Shown here: positions 1 through 7,775 of the stretch, one piece after another
How positions within the stretch are numbered: position 1 is the first letter of the stretch
How the letters are laid out: every line of letters begins with the position of its first letter
Source of the DNA: SAR92 clade bacterium
GTDB taxonomy: Bacteria; Pseudomonadota; Gammaproteobacteria; Pseudomonadales; Porticoccaceae
Length of the DNA stretch: 11,289 nucleotides
NCBI GenBank assembly: GCA_018607545.1
Contig: JABBBF010000003.1
Location: 22,800-34,088, forward strand
Direction of reading: 5' to 3'
Translations under genes and position numbers: made by a program
Notes under the pieces: generated by a model
The model's input: only the letters and a program-made list of their open reading frames with translations
Told to the model about the DNA's origin: nothing
Database searches by the model: none

Positions 1-32
1 AAATCTAAATAACAATAAATCTAAATAACAAT
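1..32. repeat. Perfect 16-bp tandem duplication upstream of the MFS gene
   Basis: The unit aaatctaaataacaat occurs twice in a row (1-16 and 17-32) and is followed by an A-rich run up to the ribosome binding site of the permease. It may extend left of the window. It is purely AT-rich, so it could be a replication-slippage product or part of an AT-rich promoter upstream element. No function can be assigned from sequence. Confidence 0.9.
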
Positions 33-53
33 AAAAAAATACCCGAGGGATCC

Positions 54-1487
54 ATGAATACTGCAGCACGTTCCAGTAACGAAGCGCTTACTATTTTAAA
101 AATAACCATTGTCGCTGCATTAGGCGGTTTATTATTTGGCTATGACACGGGGGTGATTGCAGGAAGTCAGCTGTATTTCACAGAATATTTTAACTTTTCT
201 GCTGCCGAACAGGGCTGGGCAGTGAGCAGTGCCCTATACGGCTGTCTGGTGGGAGCGCTGGTCGGTGGCTATCTCACCAAGCGCATCAGTAGAAAATATA
301 CACTGATCATCGCGGCCGCTCTTTTTAGTGTTTCGGCCTGGGGCTCAGGTATTGCGGATAGTCTTAATGAGTTGGCGTTTTATCGCATTATCGGCGGTCT
401 CGCCGTGGGCATGGCCTCATTGGCGGCGCCTATGTATATTGCTGAAATAGCACCCCCCAAGCTCCGTGGCCGCATGGTTTCCTATTACCAGCTGGCGGTG
501 GTTATTGGTTTCTTTGTGGTTTTTTTGGCGACCTATTTTATCGGTGGTGGCGACACTCAGGATATGGCACCAGAGATTCTTGAGCAGCTTCATGAGCACA
601 ATGTAAACGAGGGCTGGCGCATTATGTTCTGGTCTGAGTTATTGCCGGCTATCGCTTTCTTTCTACTGTTGTTTACTGTGCCGCACAGTCCGCGCTGGTT
701 AATCTTAAAGGGCCGCACAGAAGAGGCAAAATCGGTACTTGCCCGGATTACCTCAAGTGAGCAGGAAGCTGCCGCAGAACTTTCTGATATAGAGGCATCA
801 CTGGCCAATAGCCCGGCGCCCAATATGGCTATGCTGTTTGGTAAAGGCATTGGTTTCGCGCTATTTCTCGGGGTAATGCTATCTATATTCCAGCAGGTCA
901 CCGGTATTAATGCGATTCTCTATTATGGTGCAGAAATCTTCAGTAACGCTCTTGGCTATGGCCCGGAAGATGCACTTAAGCAGCAACTGTGGCTGGGTGC
1001 GGTAAATCTGGTCTTTACCTTTGTGGCTATTTACAAGGTCGATAGCTGGGGTCGCAAACCGCTGTTTATTGGTGGCAGTATTGGTATGTTTGTCGGCCTG
1101 ATGGTGCTGGGTCTGACTATCTACACTGGGCAGATGGGTGTTGTCTCCCTGCTGGCTATCCTGGTATTTATCGGCTCATTTGCCATGTCTATGGGCCCTG
1201 TGGTTTGGGTGATGCTGTCTGAGATGTTCCCTAATAATGTCCGCAGTGTAGCCATGTCGATCGCGGTTGCGGCGCAATGGCTCTTCAATGCACTGGTGGC
1301 TAATAGCTTCCCAGTGGTGAATGAAAGTGCCCTCAATCAGAATGGCTTTAATGGCGCGCTACCCTATTTTATCTTTGCCTCATTCTGTGTGGTCGCGATG
1401 ATTTTCGTGTGGAAGCTGGTGCCTGAAACCAAGGGTAAGACTCTGGAGGAGATGGAGGCCCTGTGGTCAGTTAGGGGAGATAGTTAA
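54..1487 (+). CDS. MFS sugar:H+ symporter, sugar porter family (XylE/GLUT-like)
   Basis: This is a predicted 477-residue inner-membrane permease that moves a monosaccharide, probably with protons, from periplasm to cytoplasm. The sugar porter signatures appear in order: GYDTGVIAG in helix 1 (29-37), an RGRM loop motif (138-141), HSPRWL after helix 6 (211-216, a variant of the usual PESPRWL), QQVTGIN in helix 7 (280-286), a DxxGRKP loop (330-336) and the C-terminal PETKGKTLEEME (457-468). Length and hydrophobic pattern fit the usual 12 helices. The ATG at 54 is preceded by GAGGGA (45-50) at good spacing. The family is well supported. The substrate is not readable from sequence; glucose is an inference from the neighbouring glucan-related genes. 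It lies upstream of a TonB receptor but is separated by about 300 bases, so it is probably its own transcription unit. Confidence 0.93.
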   Translation: MNTAARSSNEALTILKITIVAALGGLLFGYDTGVIAGSQLYFTEYFNFSAAEQGWAVSSALYGCLVGALVGGYLTKRISRKYTLIIAAALFSVSAWGSGIADSLNELAFYRIIGGLAVGMASLAAPMYIAEIAPPKLRGRMVSYYQLAVVIGFFVVFLATYFIGGGDTQDMAPEILEQLHEHNVNEGWRIMFWSELLPAIAFFLLLFTVPHSPRWLILKGRTEEAKSVLARITSSEQEAAAELSDIEASLANSPAPNMAMLFGKGIGFALFLGVMLSIFQQVTGINAILYYGAEIFSNALGYGPEDALKQQLWLGAVNLVFTFVAIYKVDSWGRKPLFIGGSIGMFVGLMVLGLTIYTGQMGVVSLLAILVFIGSFAMSMGPVVWVMLSEMFPNNVRSVAMSIAVAAQWLFNALVANSFPVVNESALNQNGFNGALPYFIFASFCVVAMIFVWKLVPETKGKTLEEMEALWSVRGDS

Positions 1488-1519
1488 TCGGGCAGTCGAT
1501 TAGTAATCGCTGTTAGCCC

Positions 1520-1557
1520 TTTAAGGTCAATCACTCTCTTAAGTGATTGGCCTTAGA
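1520..1557 (+). terminator. Long hairpin after the MFS gene, possible terminator without T-tract
   Basis: The arms aaggtcaatcact (1523-1535) and agtgattggcctt (1542-1554) pair over 13 positions with one G-U pair, around a 6-nt loop. Pairing continues outward to 1520/1557 with one further G-U pair. The hairpin starts 32 bases after the permease stop codon. It is not followed by a run of T, so intrinsic termination is doubtful; transcript 3'-end protection or a protein-binding dyad are alternatives. Confidence 0.4.
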
Positions 1558-1748
1558 CCATTATGTTCTAAATTGTTTGAATGGATTACTCGAACGTTAT
1601 GGGTTAGCCTTAAGGTCTTAACTTGATCAGGCCGGCCAATGTCGCGATTAAATGGACTTCCAGTTGAGTAGAATTGTGGGCTTGGATTTTTGCACCAGTA
1701 CCGGTTCGGGAGGGCAAATTTCTAAAAAAACCACGATAAGTTAATAAT

Positions 1749-1754
1749 TATAAT
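1749..1754 (+). promoter_or_regulatory. Candidate -10 box of the TonB receptor gene
   Basis: A perfect TATAAT lies 40 bases before the ATG at 1795. No recognisable TTGACA-like -35 sits 16-18 bases upstream, where the sequence is an A-run. If this is the promoter it would probably need an activator, which would fit control by the AraC-type regulator of this locus. The region is AT-rich, so a chance match is possible. Confidence 0.35.
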
Positions 1755-1763
1755 AAAGCGAGA

Positions 1764-1779
1764 GTGTGGATAACCACGC
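1764..1779 (+). promoter_or_regulatory. Short dyad in the presumed 5' UTR of the TonB receptor
   Basis: The sequence gtgtgg-ataa-ccacgc forms a 6-bp stem (one G-U pair) with a 4-nt loop, 15 bases before the ATG at 1795. No Shine-Dalgarno sequence is visible between the dyad and the start codon. It could be an operator half of a regulator or an RNA hairpin that affects translation. Its right arm overlaps a 12-mer that recurs upstream of the GH30 gene. Confidence 0.3.
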
Positions 1780-1794
1780 CATTAATTTTTGATT

Positions 1795-4617
1795 ATGAAT
1801 AGATCGAAGAAGATGGGGAGGAGGGCGTTTCAACATACTTTAATTGTAGTAGCGGTCTCACTCGCGCTTAATTTTGGATTTATTGATAAGACCATTGCTG
1901 ACGTTGAGCAGCCTAAGATGCAGTTCAATATCCCATCCCAGTCTTTAGAGTTGGGCCTGGTTGCCTTTTCACTGCAAGCGGACATCAATATTATTGGTGC
2001 TTCAGCAGTGTTACAGCAGCATCAGATCCCAGATATAAAGGGCTATTTCACCAGAACCGAAGTTCTCAATATGCTACTCGAAGGTAGCGGATTGCAGTAT
2101 AAAATTATCAATGGCACAGCGGTGTCGATCTCTGCTGACAGGCTTGCTTCTAAAGATACCTCAGCGCAAGAGATTAACTTGGACTCTGAAGAGACCTACC
2201 TACAAGAAGTAATTGTCACTGCCGCTGGCAGAGCGACGGATCTCCAAAAAACCCCTATTGCGGTCTCGGTCTTTGACCAGTCCAGATTAGACTCTAGCGG
2301 TGTTTCTGATTTAACCGAGCTCACCTATATGGTGCCTGGCCTTGAGATGACCAGTACAGCCCCTCAGGCTGCCATGCTAGTGCAGTTGCGTGGCGTGGGT
2401 ACTACCAATATCACCGAAATTGCCGATGGACCAGTGTCAATGCATGTCGATGGTATTTATTCCCCCAGGTCTCAGGCTGCGGCAGCGTTACTCTATGATA
2501 TTGACCGTATTGAAGTTTTACGCGGTCCCCAGGGCACATTACTCGGCCGCAATTCAACCTCTGGCAGTGTGAATATATACAACCAAAAGCCATCACTGGA
2601 TGTGGCAAATGGCCACTTATCAGCTGTCGTCGGTAATTATAATCATCGAGAATTGCGCGGGGCTCTGGATGTACCCATCAGTGACAGCTTCGGTTTACGT
2701 TTTGCCGGCGCCACGCTGCAACATGACTCTTACACCGAGCTTCTTGACAGTTATATAGGGCTTGGCCCCCATTATCCGACGGCTACAGAAGAGTTGAGCG
2801 ATTATGACCAGGCTGTCGACTTCGGGCAGGATGGTCCGGAAATGGCCGATCAGCAGAGCTGGAGAATCTCCTCTCTGTGGCAGCCAACAGATAACTTTAG
2901 CGCCCTGACCAGTATTGAAAGATACAGGGATCAAGGCACAGGCCTTGCTCAGTTAGACCCCACCCTAGTTGCCCAGGGTATTAGAGGAGTGGTTTCCGAC
3001 AGTCCGTCCTTTCTCGATCTCAGCAATGACACGTTGCGCTCTCAGCTTGATTACAAAGCCTCGACATACTCAGTGCGCTATCTGTATGGGCAGTCGCGTA
3101 TGCAGCGAGAACAGATTGTCGATGCCGACAACGGCAGGAGTAGCAGCTTTGAACAGCAGCGAACCCACAGCTCCAATTTTCAGTTTTCTTCCCATGAACT
3201 GCAGCTCATGAATAGTGACGCGGAGCGTCTGCGCTGGTTGATGGGAACTTTTTATTCTCGTGAAAAAAACCAAATTGTCTTTGCCGTCGATCAGCAAAAT
3301 GCTGGCGGCGGAAGATATCCTGAGGGAGCAACAAGTTGGATCAACAGCTTTGATGGCGCTGCAGTTTCCTACGCGATTCAGCCCAATCGGCGGGTTGAGT
3401 CACTGGGTGTATTTGCCCAGGCGACCTATGATATTGACCAGCTCAGTCGACTAAGCCTGGGTGCAAGGCATACCAGAGACACCAAGTCTGATCAGGATGG
3501 TCGAGCCATTAATTGCCGGGTAACCTCAGTGCTGGGGCCTTATATTGAGGCTGGGTCGATTGGCCCCGGGGCGCCAGAGCCAGAGCAAATTTATGCCGAT
3601 CCCGCCACACAGCAGGCAATTGATAATGGATCCTTCCATGACAATGGCACCAGCCAGGGTATTGGTGATGAGCCCTGCTGGGTTCGCCAAGTCAATGATT
3701 TGTCGGTTACTTGGGAAAATGTCAGTGGCCTGATTAACTATGAGTTTAGCCCCTCCGAACAGCTGATGTATTTTGCCTCGATTTCAACAGGGTTCAAATC
3801 TGGCCATATCCAGGATGCCGGTAACTCTGTAGAACCCGAGACCGTTACCAATTTTGAATTGGGTTTTAAATCACAATACCTGGATAACAGTTTGCGACTT
3901 AACGTGGCGCTGTTCCGGGCCAATTACCATAATCTGCAATTCTCCAACGAAGATCGATTGGATATTAATAATGACGGCATTGCCGATACCGGCGGTAGCA
4001 CAGTGGTGCGCAATGCTTCAGAGGCATCTATTCGAGGTCTGGAGCTGGAACTGGACTGGGCGCTGACAGATGTGGATCGCCTGCGAGTCAGTGCGGCCAC
4101 AACCGATGCCTCCTTTGATCGGTTTGAAATACCGGACACATTGTTTGGCGATCTGTTTAATCCCTATGTCTCCGGCACGTCCCAGTCCCCAGAGGATCCG
4201 GTTGTGCTGTCGGGCAATAGTCCTCCCAGAGTACCCAGTTGGAAAATTACCCTCTCTTACAGTCATGACTTTATCTATGACTGGGGGATTCTCACGCCTC
4301 TTATCATTGCCAAGGCTTCAGATAGATATTTTCTGGATATTTACAATCGCGATAAATTGGCTGCGGGCACTTTTGCCAGGCTGCCCGATGGCGGTGTCGA
4401 TTTGGGTGTGCAGAGTCCCTACCGAATGTATGATATGAGCCTTACATTTAAGCCTATTTCTACAAACTGGACAGTTTCAGCGTTTATTAATAACGCCAGC
4501 GATGCTCAGGTAAAAATAGACTCGGGAAATGTTATTACCGAGGGCGGATTAGTTGCAACCTACCTGCCTCCGCGCTCTTACGGGCTGAAATTTAATTACC
4601 TGTTTGCGGGACGATAA
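1795..4617 (+). CDS. TonB-dependent receptor with N-terminal STN domain
   Basis: This is a predicted 940-residue outer-membrane transporter. A basic N-terminus and hydrophobic stretch (about 14-29) give a signal peptide, with cleavage likely near TIA-DVE (after 35). An STN (secretin/TonB short N-terminal) domain follows at about 43-112, then a TonB box QEVIVTA (137-143), a plug domain at about 146-268 with RGPQGTLLGRN (243-253), and a beta-barrel to the C-terminus, which ends in NYLFAGR rather than the more usual terminal Phe. The barrel contains a DxNxDGxxD loop (723-731) resembling a calcium-binding loop. STN domains usually pass a signal to a FecR-like anti-sigma factor; none is seen in this window. 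The upstream TTG at 1789 is in frame, but ATG 1795 is preferred; neither has a clear ribosome binding site. Context suggests uptake of glucan oligosaccharides; the ligand is not readable from sequence. Confidence 0.92.
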   Translation: MNRSKKMGRRAFQHTLIVVAVSLALNFGFIDKTIADVEQPKMQFNIPSQSLELGLVAFSLQADINIIGASAVLQQHQIPDIKGYFTRTEVLNMLLEGSGLQYKIINGTAVSISADRLASKDTSAQEINLDSEETYLQEVIVTAAGRATDLQKTPIAVSVFDQSRLDSSGVSDLTELTYMVPGLEMTSTAPQAAMLVQLRGVGTTNITEIADGPVSMHVDGIYSPRSQAAAALLYDIDRIEVLRGPQGTLLGRNSTSGSVNIYNQKPSLDVANGHLSAVVGNYNHRELRGALDVPISDSFGLRFAGATLQHDSYTELLDSYIGLGPHYPTATEELSDYDQAVDFGQDGPEMADQQSWRISSLWQPTDNFSALTSIERYRDQGTGLAQLDPTLVAQGIRGVVSDSPSFLDLSNDTLRSQLDYKASTYSVRYLYGQSRMQREQIVDADNGRSSSFEQQRTHSSNFQFSSHELQLMNSDAERLRWLMGTFYSREKNQIVFAVDQQNAGGGRYPEGATSWINSFDGAAVSYAIQPNRRVESLGVFAQATYDIDQLSRLSLGARHTRDTKSDQDGRAINCRVTSVLGPYIEAGSIGPGAPEPEQIYADPATQQAIDNGSFHDNGTSQGIGDEPCWVRQVNDLSVTWENVSGLINYEFSPSEQLMYFASISTGFKSGHIQDAGNSVEPETVTNFELGFKSQYLDNSLRLNVALFRANYHNLQFSNEDRLDINNDGIADTGGSTVVRNASEASIRGLELELDWALTDVDRLRVSAATTDASFDRFEIPDTLFGDLFNPYVSGTSQSPEDPVVLSGNSPPRVPSWKITLSYSHDFIYDWGILTPLIIAKASDRYFLDIYNRDKLAAGTFARLPDGGVDLGVQSPYRMYDMSLTFKPISTNWTVSAFINNASDAQVKIDSGNVITEGGLVATYLPPRSYGLKFNYLFAGR

Positions 4618-4737
4618 ATATCATTCATCAGCTAAAAAACTCTGAATATAAGCCATAAAAGGGTTCGGATTTACGGTTTTTCGCTAACACGAACAACTTA
4701 TATTCTAATTTCATTAATATTGAGTGTAGATGAAAGC

Positions 4738-4795
4738 GCGTGCTTGATTTGGGTTGGCCCTTATTGGATTAGCTTAGTGAAAGCACGCTATTAAT
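4738..4795 (+). promoter_or_regulatory. Inverted repeat and shared 12-mer upstream of GH30 gene
   Basis: The arms gcgtgctt (4738-4745) and aagcacgc (4781-4788) are perfect 8-bp inverted repeats 35 bases apart. The right arm runs into cacgctattaat (4784-4795), which matches cacgccattaat before the STN receptor (1775-1786) at 11 of 12 positions. The element ends 22 bases before the GH30 start. It is a candidate operator for a regulator shared by the two genes; it could also be chance in AT-rich DNA. The rest of the 200-base gap shows no clear terminator for the receptor gene. Confidence 0.3.
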
Positions 4796-4817
4796 AACGA
4801 GTAAGGGTATTTAGTTA

Positions 4818-6296
4818 ATGAAAAATATAAGAATAATAGGCTTAATACTGGCAGTTTTTTTAGCCGGTTGTCAGGAAGGTATGAGCAGTTCACAAGAAAA
4901 ATCGCAGCAAGATGCAAAACAGGATCCGCTTGATATCCAGAGTGTAACTGTTTACACCACCGCCAAGGATACCGACAAGCGCCTGACCCTTACCGATAAG
5001 CTCACTTTTGAGCCCGGCGTTCAGCCATTTGAAAATGAAGTGTCTGTGTTTGTAAATCCCAATAAGCGCTACCAAAAAGTACTGGGTTTTGGCGGTGCAA
5101 TTACCGATGCCAGCTCTGAAGTATTCGCCAAGCTGCCTGCAGATAAGCAGGACGAGTTGCTAAAAGCTTACTTCGATAAAGACGACGGTATTGGTTACAC
5201 GCTGGTTCGAACCTCAATCCACAGCTCGGATTTTGGCAGCGGCAGCCATACCTATATCGACGAGGGCGACAAGAGCTTATCGACCTTCAATATTGAAAAG
5301 GATCGCGAGTTCCGAATTCCGTTGATCAAGCGTGCAACGGAAGCAGCTGGTGGCGATATAACCTTCTATGCTAGCCCCTGGAGTGCGCCAGCCTTTATGA
5401 AGAGCAACAATAATATGTTGCGCGGCGGAAAGCTGTTGCCCGAGTACTACGAGACCTGGGCCATGTATTTTGCCAAGTTTATTAAAGCCTATGAGGCCGA
5501 GGGCATGCCGGTTTGGGGTGTCACTATCCAGAATGAGCCAATGGCGGTTCAGCGCTGGGAATCGATGATCTATACCGCTGAAGAAGAGCGCGACTTTCTT
5601 AAAAATCACCTCGGCCCTGTGCTTGAGCGCGAAGGTCTAGGCGATAAGAAAATTGTTGTCTGGGATCACAACCGCGACCTGATTACGCGCCGCGCCAATG
5701 TGATTTTCGAAGATCCTGAAGCGGCGAAATACGCTTGGGGTATAGGCTTTCACTGGTACGAGACCTGGGCTGGTGGCGAGACTATGCACGACAACCTGGC
5801 GCTGGTAAACGAGTCCTACCCGACTAAAAACCTGCTGTTTACCGAGGGGACTAACGAGAACTTTAGCGCCGATCGCTACCAGTACTGGCCGAACGCCGAG
5901 CGCTACGGTCACTCGATGATTAACGATTTTAATCGTGGCACTGTGGGTTGGACCGACTGGAATATCCTGCTCGATCATACCGGTGGCCCCAATCATGTTC
6001 AGAACTTCTGTTTCGCGCCTATTCACGGCGATACCCGCACTGGTGAGCTTATTTACACGCCGACCTACTACTATATTGGTCACTTCTCCAAGTTTGTACG
6101 TCCTGAAGCCCAGCGTATGAGTACTAGCAGCAGCCGCAGCTTTTTACTGGCCACTTCGTTTATCAATGAAGATAACCAGATGGCGACCATCGTGATGAAC
6201 CACACTGACGAGGCGGTCAACTACAACTTCTTTGTCGGTGAGCAGCAGACCAAGCTGTCTATCCCGCCTCGTGCCATGCAGACATTGGTGTACTAA
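4818..6296 (+). CDS. GH30 family glycoside hydrolase, outer-membrane lipoprotein
   Basis: This is a 492-residue retaining beta-glycosidase of clan GH-A. The start has a type II signal peptide with lipobox LAGC (15-18). Cys18 is followed by Gln rather than Asp, which favours outer-membrane sorting. The GH30 (beta/alpha)8 barrel spans roughly 80-425, with GFGGAITDASS (90-100), ASPWSAPAFMK (185-195), the acid/base Glu240 in TIQNEP and the nucleophile Glu343 in LLFTEG. A small beta-sandwich typical of GH30 follows to the end. All key residues are present, so it should be active. In marine laminarin loci, GH30 enzymes remove beta-1,6-linked glucose branches (e.g. Formosa FbGH30); that is the best guess here, with endo-beta-1,6-glucanase or other beta-glucosidase activity as alternatives. 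TAAGGG lies about 10 bases before ATG 4818. The gene follows the STN receptor after 200 bases and ends before a strong terminator. Confidence 0.92.
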   Translation: MKNIRIIGLILAVFLAGCQEGMSSSQEKSQQDAKQDPLDIQSVTVYTTAKDTDKRLTLTDKLTFEPGVQPFENEVSVFVNPNKRYQKVLGFGGAITDASSEVFAKLPADKQDELLKAYFDKDDGIGYTLVRTSIHSSDFGSGSHTYIDEGDKSLSTFNIEKDREFRIPLIKRATEAAGGDITFYASPWSAPAFMKSNNNMLRGGKLLPEYYETWAMYFAKFIKAYEAEGMPVWGVTIQNEPMAVQRWESMIYTAEEERDFLKNHLGPVLEREGLGDKKIVVWDHNRDLITRRANVIFEDPEAAKYAWGIGFHWYETWAGGETMHDNLALVNESYPTKNLLFTEGTNENFSADRYQYWPNAERYGHSMINDFNRGTVGWTDWNILLDHTGGPNHVQNFCFAPIHGDTRTGELIYTPTYYYIGHFSKFVRPEAQRMSTSSSRSFLLATSFINEDNQMATIVMNHTDEAVNYNFFVGEQQTKLSIPPRAMQTLVY

Positions 6297-6326
6297 TTCG
6301 CGGCTAAATACTGCCGTTGAAAGCAG

Positions 6327-6358
6327 AAGCCGGTTGCCATGGGCAGCCGGCTTTTTTT
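6327..6358 (+). terminator. Intrinsic terminator of the GH30 transcript
   Basis: A GC-rich stem pairs 6327-6338 with 6342-6353 over 12 positions (one G-U) around a 3-nt loop, and overlaps a run of seven T at 6352-6358. It lies 30 bases past the GH30 stop. It is also only 9 bases past the stop of the convergent regulator; on that strand the stem is not followed by a T-run, so it is mainly a plus-strand terminator. Confidence 0.92.
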
Positions 6359-6367
6359 GTGGGCGGT

Positions 6368-7588
6368 TTATTTTGTGGAGAGCTCTTGATCTTCGGTGCT
6401 ATCTGTTTCACTGCCAGCACTCTGGCGATATTGAGTGGGCGTTGTACCTTCAAACTTATTAAAGAAAGTATAGAAAACAGACTTGCTGTTAAAGCCAACT
6501 TTCAGGTAAATATCGGTTATCGTTGAATTCTTATAGTCGGCACAGCTGAGCATGCGCTTGGCCTCTTCGATACGATAGCGGTTGATAAATTCATAGTAAT
6601 TAATGCCGAAATGACGATTGATTAGCATCGATAGGTCACGGGGCTTGATATTTAGGGATTCTGCCAGGGTATCGAGCGTAATATCCGGCTCCATATATAT
6701 TTTCTCCCTGCGTATGCCCTCATCTACCTGAGCTGCCATTTCAGGCTGTAAGAATTTTTCAACGTTGGCCTTCTTGTTGATGATCGCTTCATTGACCTGC
6801 TCGAAGGCGCCGAAGTAGCGGACGGCTGTGAACACCAACAGATTTACCAGCGCAAAGGTTATGTAGTAGCCGGTAAGCCCGATATTGCTCAGCTGTGCCT
6901 GCGCAAAGTTAAAGTCGGCAAACACATTGGTGATTTTGGCCCCGATAAGCAGGGTCTCCGACACCATAACCATTAAAAAGCCAATAACTAGGGCTCTCAG
7001 CCAGGAGATATGGACTTTCTCCATATTCGAATTGGTGTTTTGCAGCAGGTTGCTATAGCGACTGATCAGTACATAACAGCCGATGCCATAGAAAACCCTT
7101 ACCCATTTGCTAAAGAACTCCATAGAGACGAAGCTGGCGCTGTATACAAAGGTCTCGGAATTAATCATCTCCAGGCGCTGTGCCTGTGGCTGGCTGTAAA
7201 AGGTTGTCCAGATAAAAATTGCATATATCAGCAGTGGCATTAAATGTAGCAGATCAAACTTGGACAGCGAGAAATCTCGGAACACTAGTGACTTGAAGCA
7301 CAAAAAGAGTAGGGCGCCATCCAGGTAATAGGCTATGGCAGGGACAAAATAGAAGCTTGTAGCGCGCTCACGGGCAATAAACTTAAAGTCCGCCCCCCAC
7401 ATCATCAGTTCATTGATCGGAATCAGGGCATGGGCAAATAGAAACAGGGCGAGAAACAGTGTGCTCATGTTCTTGCGATAAGCGGTGACAGATAGCAGCA
7501 AAAAGCAGAACAGACACTGCATGGCCGTCATCAATAATATTACGTCGTGGAAATTAAATAGTACTGTGTGGAGTTTAGGGCTATCCAT
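6368..7588 (-). CDS. Membrane-bound AraC-family transcriptional regulator (7 TM + HTH)
   Basis: This is a predicted 406-residue inner-membrane transcription factor. The N-terminal 260 residues contain about seven hydrophobic segments, near 14-36, 42-63, 77-100, 112-132, 158-178, 196-217 and 234-258. A short linker with EKIYMEPDITLDTLAE leads into a C-terminal AraC/XylS DNA-binding domain (about 303-390). The first helix-turn-helix includes LAESLNIKPRDLSMLINRHF. The second contains ITDIYLKVGFNSKSVFYTFF and the family's closing TPTQYR. ATG 7588 is chosen over the in-frame TTG at 7591, because AGAGG lies 6 bases before the ATG. The membrane part probably senses a signal from periplasm or membrane; the ligand is unknown. 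The gene is convergent with GH30 and divergent from the GH16-fold lipoprotein gene, a common arrangement for a local regulator, so it likely controls both flanking operons. Confidence 0.92.
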   Translation of the reverse strand: MDSPKLHTVLFNFHDVILLMTAMQCLFCFLLLSVTAYRKNMSTLFLALFLFAHALIPINELMMWGADFKFIARERATSFYFVPAIAYYLDGALLFLCFKSLVFRDFSLSKFDLLHLMPLLIYAIFIWTTFYSQPQAQRLEMINSETFVYSASFVSMEFFSKWVRVFYGIGCYVLISRYSNLLQNTNSNMEKVHISWLRALVIGFLMVMVSETLLIGAKITNVFADFNFAQAQLSNIGLTGYYITFALVNLLVFTAVRYFGAFEQVNEAIINKKANVEKFLQPEMAAQVDEGIRREKIYMEPDITLDTLAESLNIKPRDLSMLINRHFGINYYEFINRYRIEEAKRMLSCADYKNSTITDIYLKVGFNSKSVFYTFFNKFEGTTPTQYRQSAGSETDSTEDQELSTK

Positions 7589-7594
7589 CAACTG

Positions 7595-7599
7595 CCTCT
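7595..7599 (-). promoter_or_regulatory. Ribosome binding site that sets the AraC-type regulator start
   Basis: AGAGG on the minus strand is 6 bases before ATG 7588 and only 3 bases before the in-frame TTG at 7591. This supports the ATG as the start. Confidence 0.75.
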
Positions 7600-7695
7600 G
7601 TAGAAAGCAAAGTATCGGTATATTTTTTCATATTTGTTTTAGCTGAAGCCAAATTGGGCAAACGGAGTATGTATCGAATGCTGTTCACAATCGTT

Positions 7696-7712
7696 CTGAT
7701 AAGCCCTATCAG
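7696..7712. promoter_or_regulatory. Short perfect dyad, candidate operator
   Basis: ctgata and tatcag are perfect 6-bp inverted repeats with a 5-base spacer, about 110 bases upstream of the regulator start. The size suits a dimeric DNA-binding protein. There is no T-run after it on either strand, so it is not a terminator. Confidence 0.3.
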
Positions 7713-7726
7713 GAAAAAATACAGTC

Positions 7727-7775
7727 AGCCGATCTCTTTATTATGTTCAGCATTATGGCGTAGATCGGTTTTTTT
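7727..7775 (+). terminator. Hairpin plus T-run in the leader region of the lipoprotein gene
   Basis: Bases 7727-7735 pair with 7762-7770 (ccgatct/agatcgg core, one G-U) around a 26-nt loop, and a run of seven T covers 7769-7775. No plus-strand gene ends just upstream. It would therefore act either on a leader transcript of the lipoprotein operon (attenuation), on a small RNA, or not at all. The long loop makes it weaker than the GH30 terminator. Confidence 0.35.

Larger units (their letters stand above)
1488..1794. other. Intergenic region between MFS permease and TonB receptor
   Basis: There is no convincing gene in these 307 bases. The region holds a long imperfect hairpin just after the permease stop (1520-1557), a near-repeat of gttagcc(c/t)tttaaggtc-like sequence at 1512-1528 and 1603-1617, a TATAAT hexamer at 1749-1754 and a short dyad at 1764-1779. 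It probably contains the 3' end signal of the permease transcript and the promoter of the receptor gene. Confidence 0.7.

Noticed and set aside
1500..1790. Small RNA or riboswitch before the STN receptor
   Set aside because: The hairpin and the near-repeats do not form any riboswitch architecture I recognise.
5637..6083. 148-codon minus-strand reading frame inside the GH30 gene
   Set aside because: It is a shadow of the well-supported GH30 gene, with no family motifs of its own.
7680..7700. CRP-like site (tgttcaca half-site)
   Set aside because: Only one half resembles TGTGA/TCACA; the partner half is missing.
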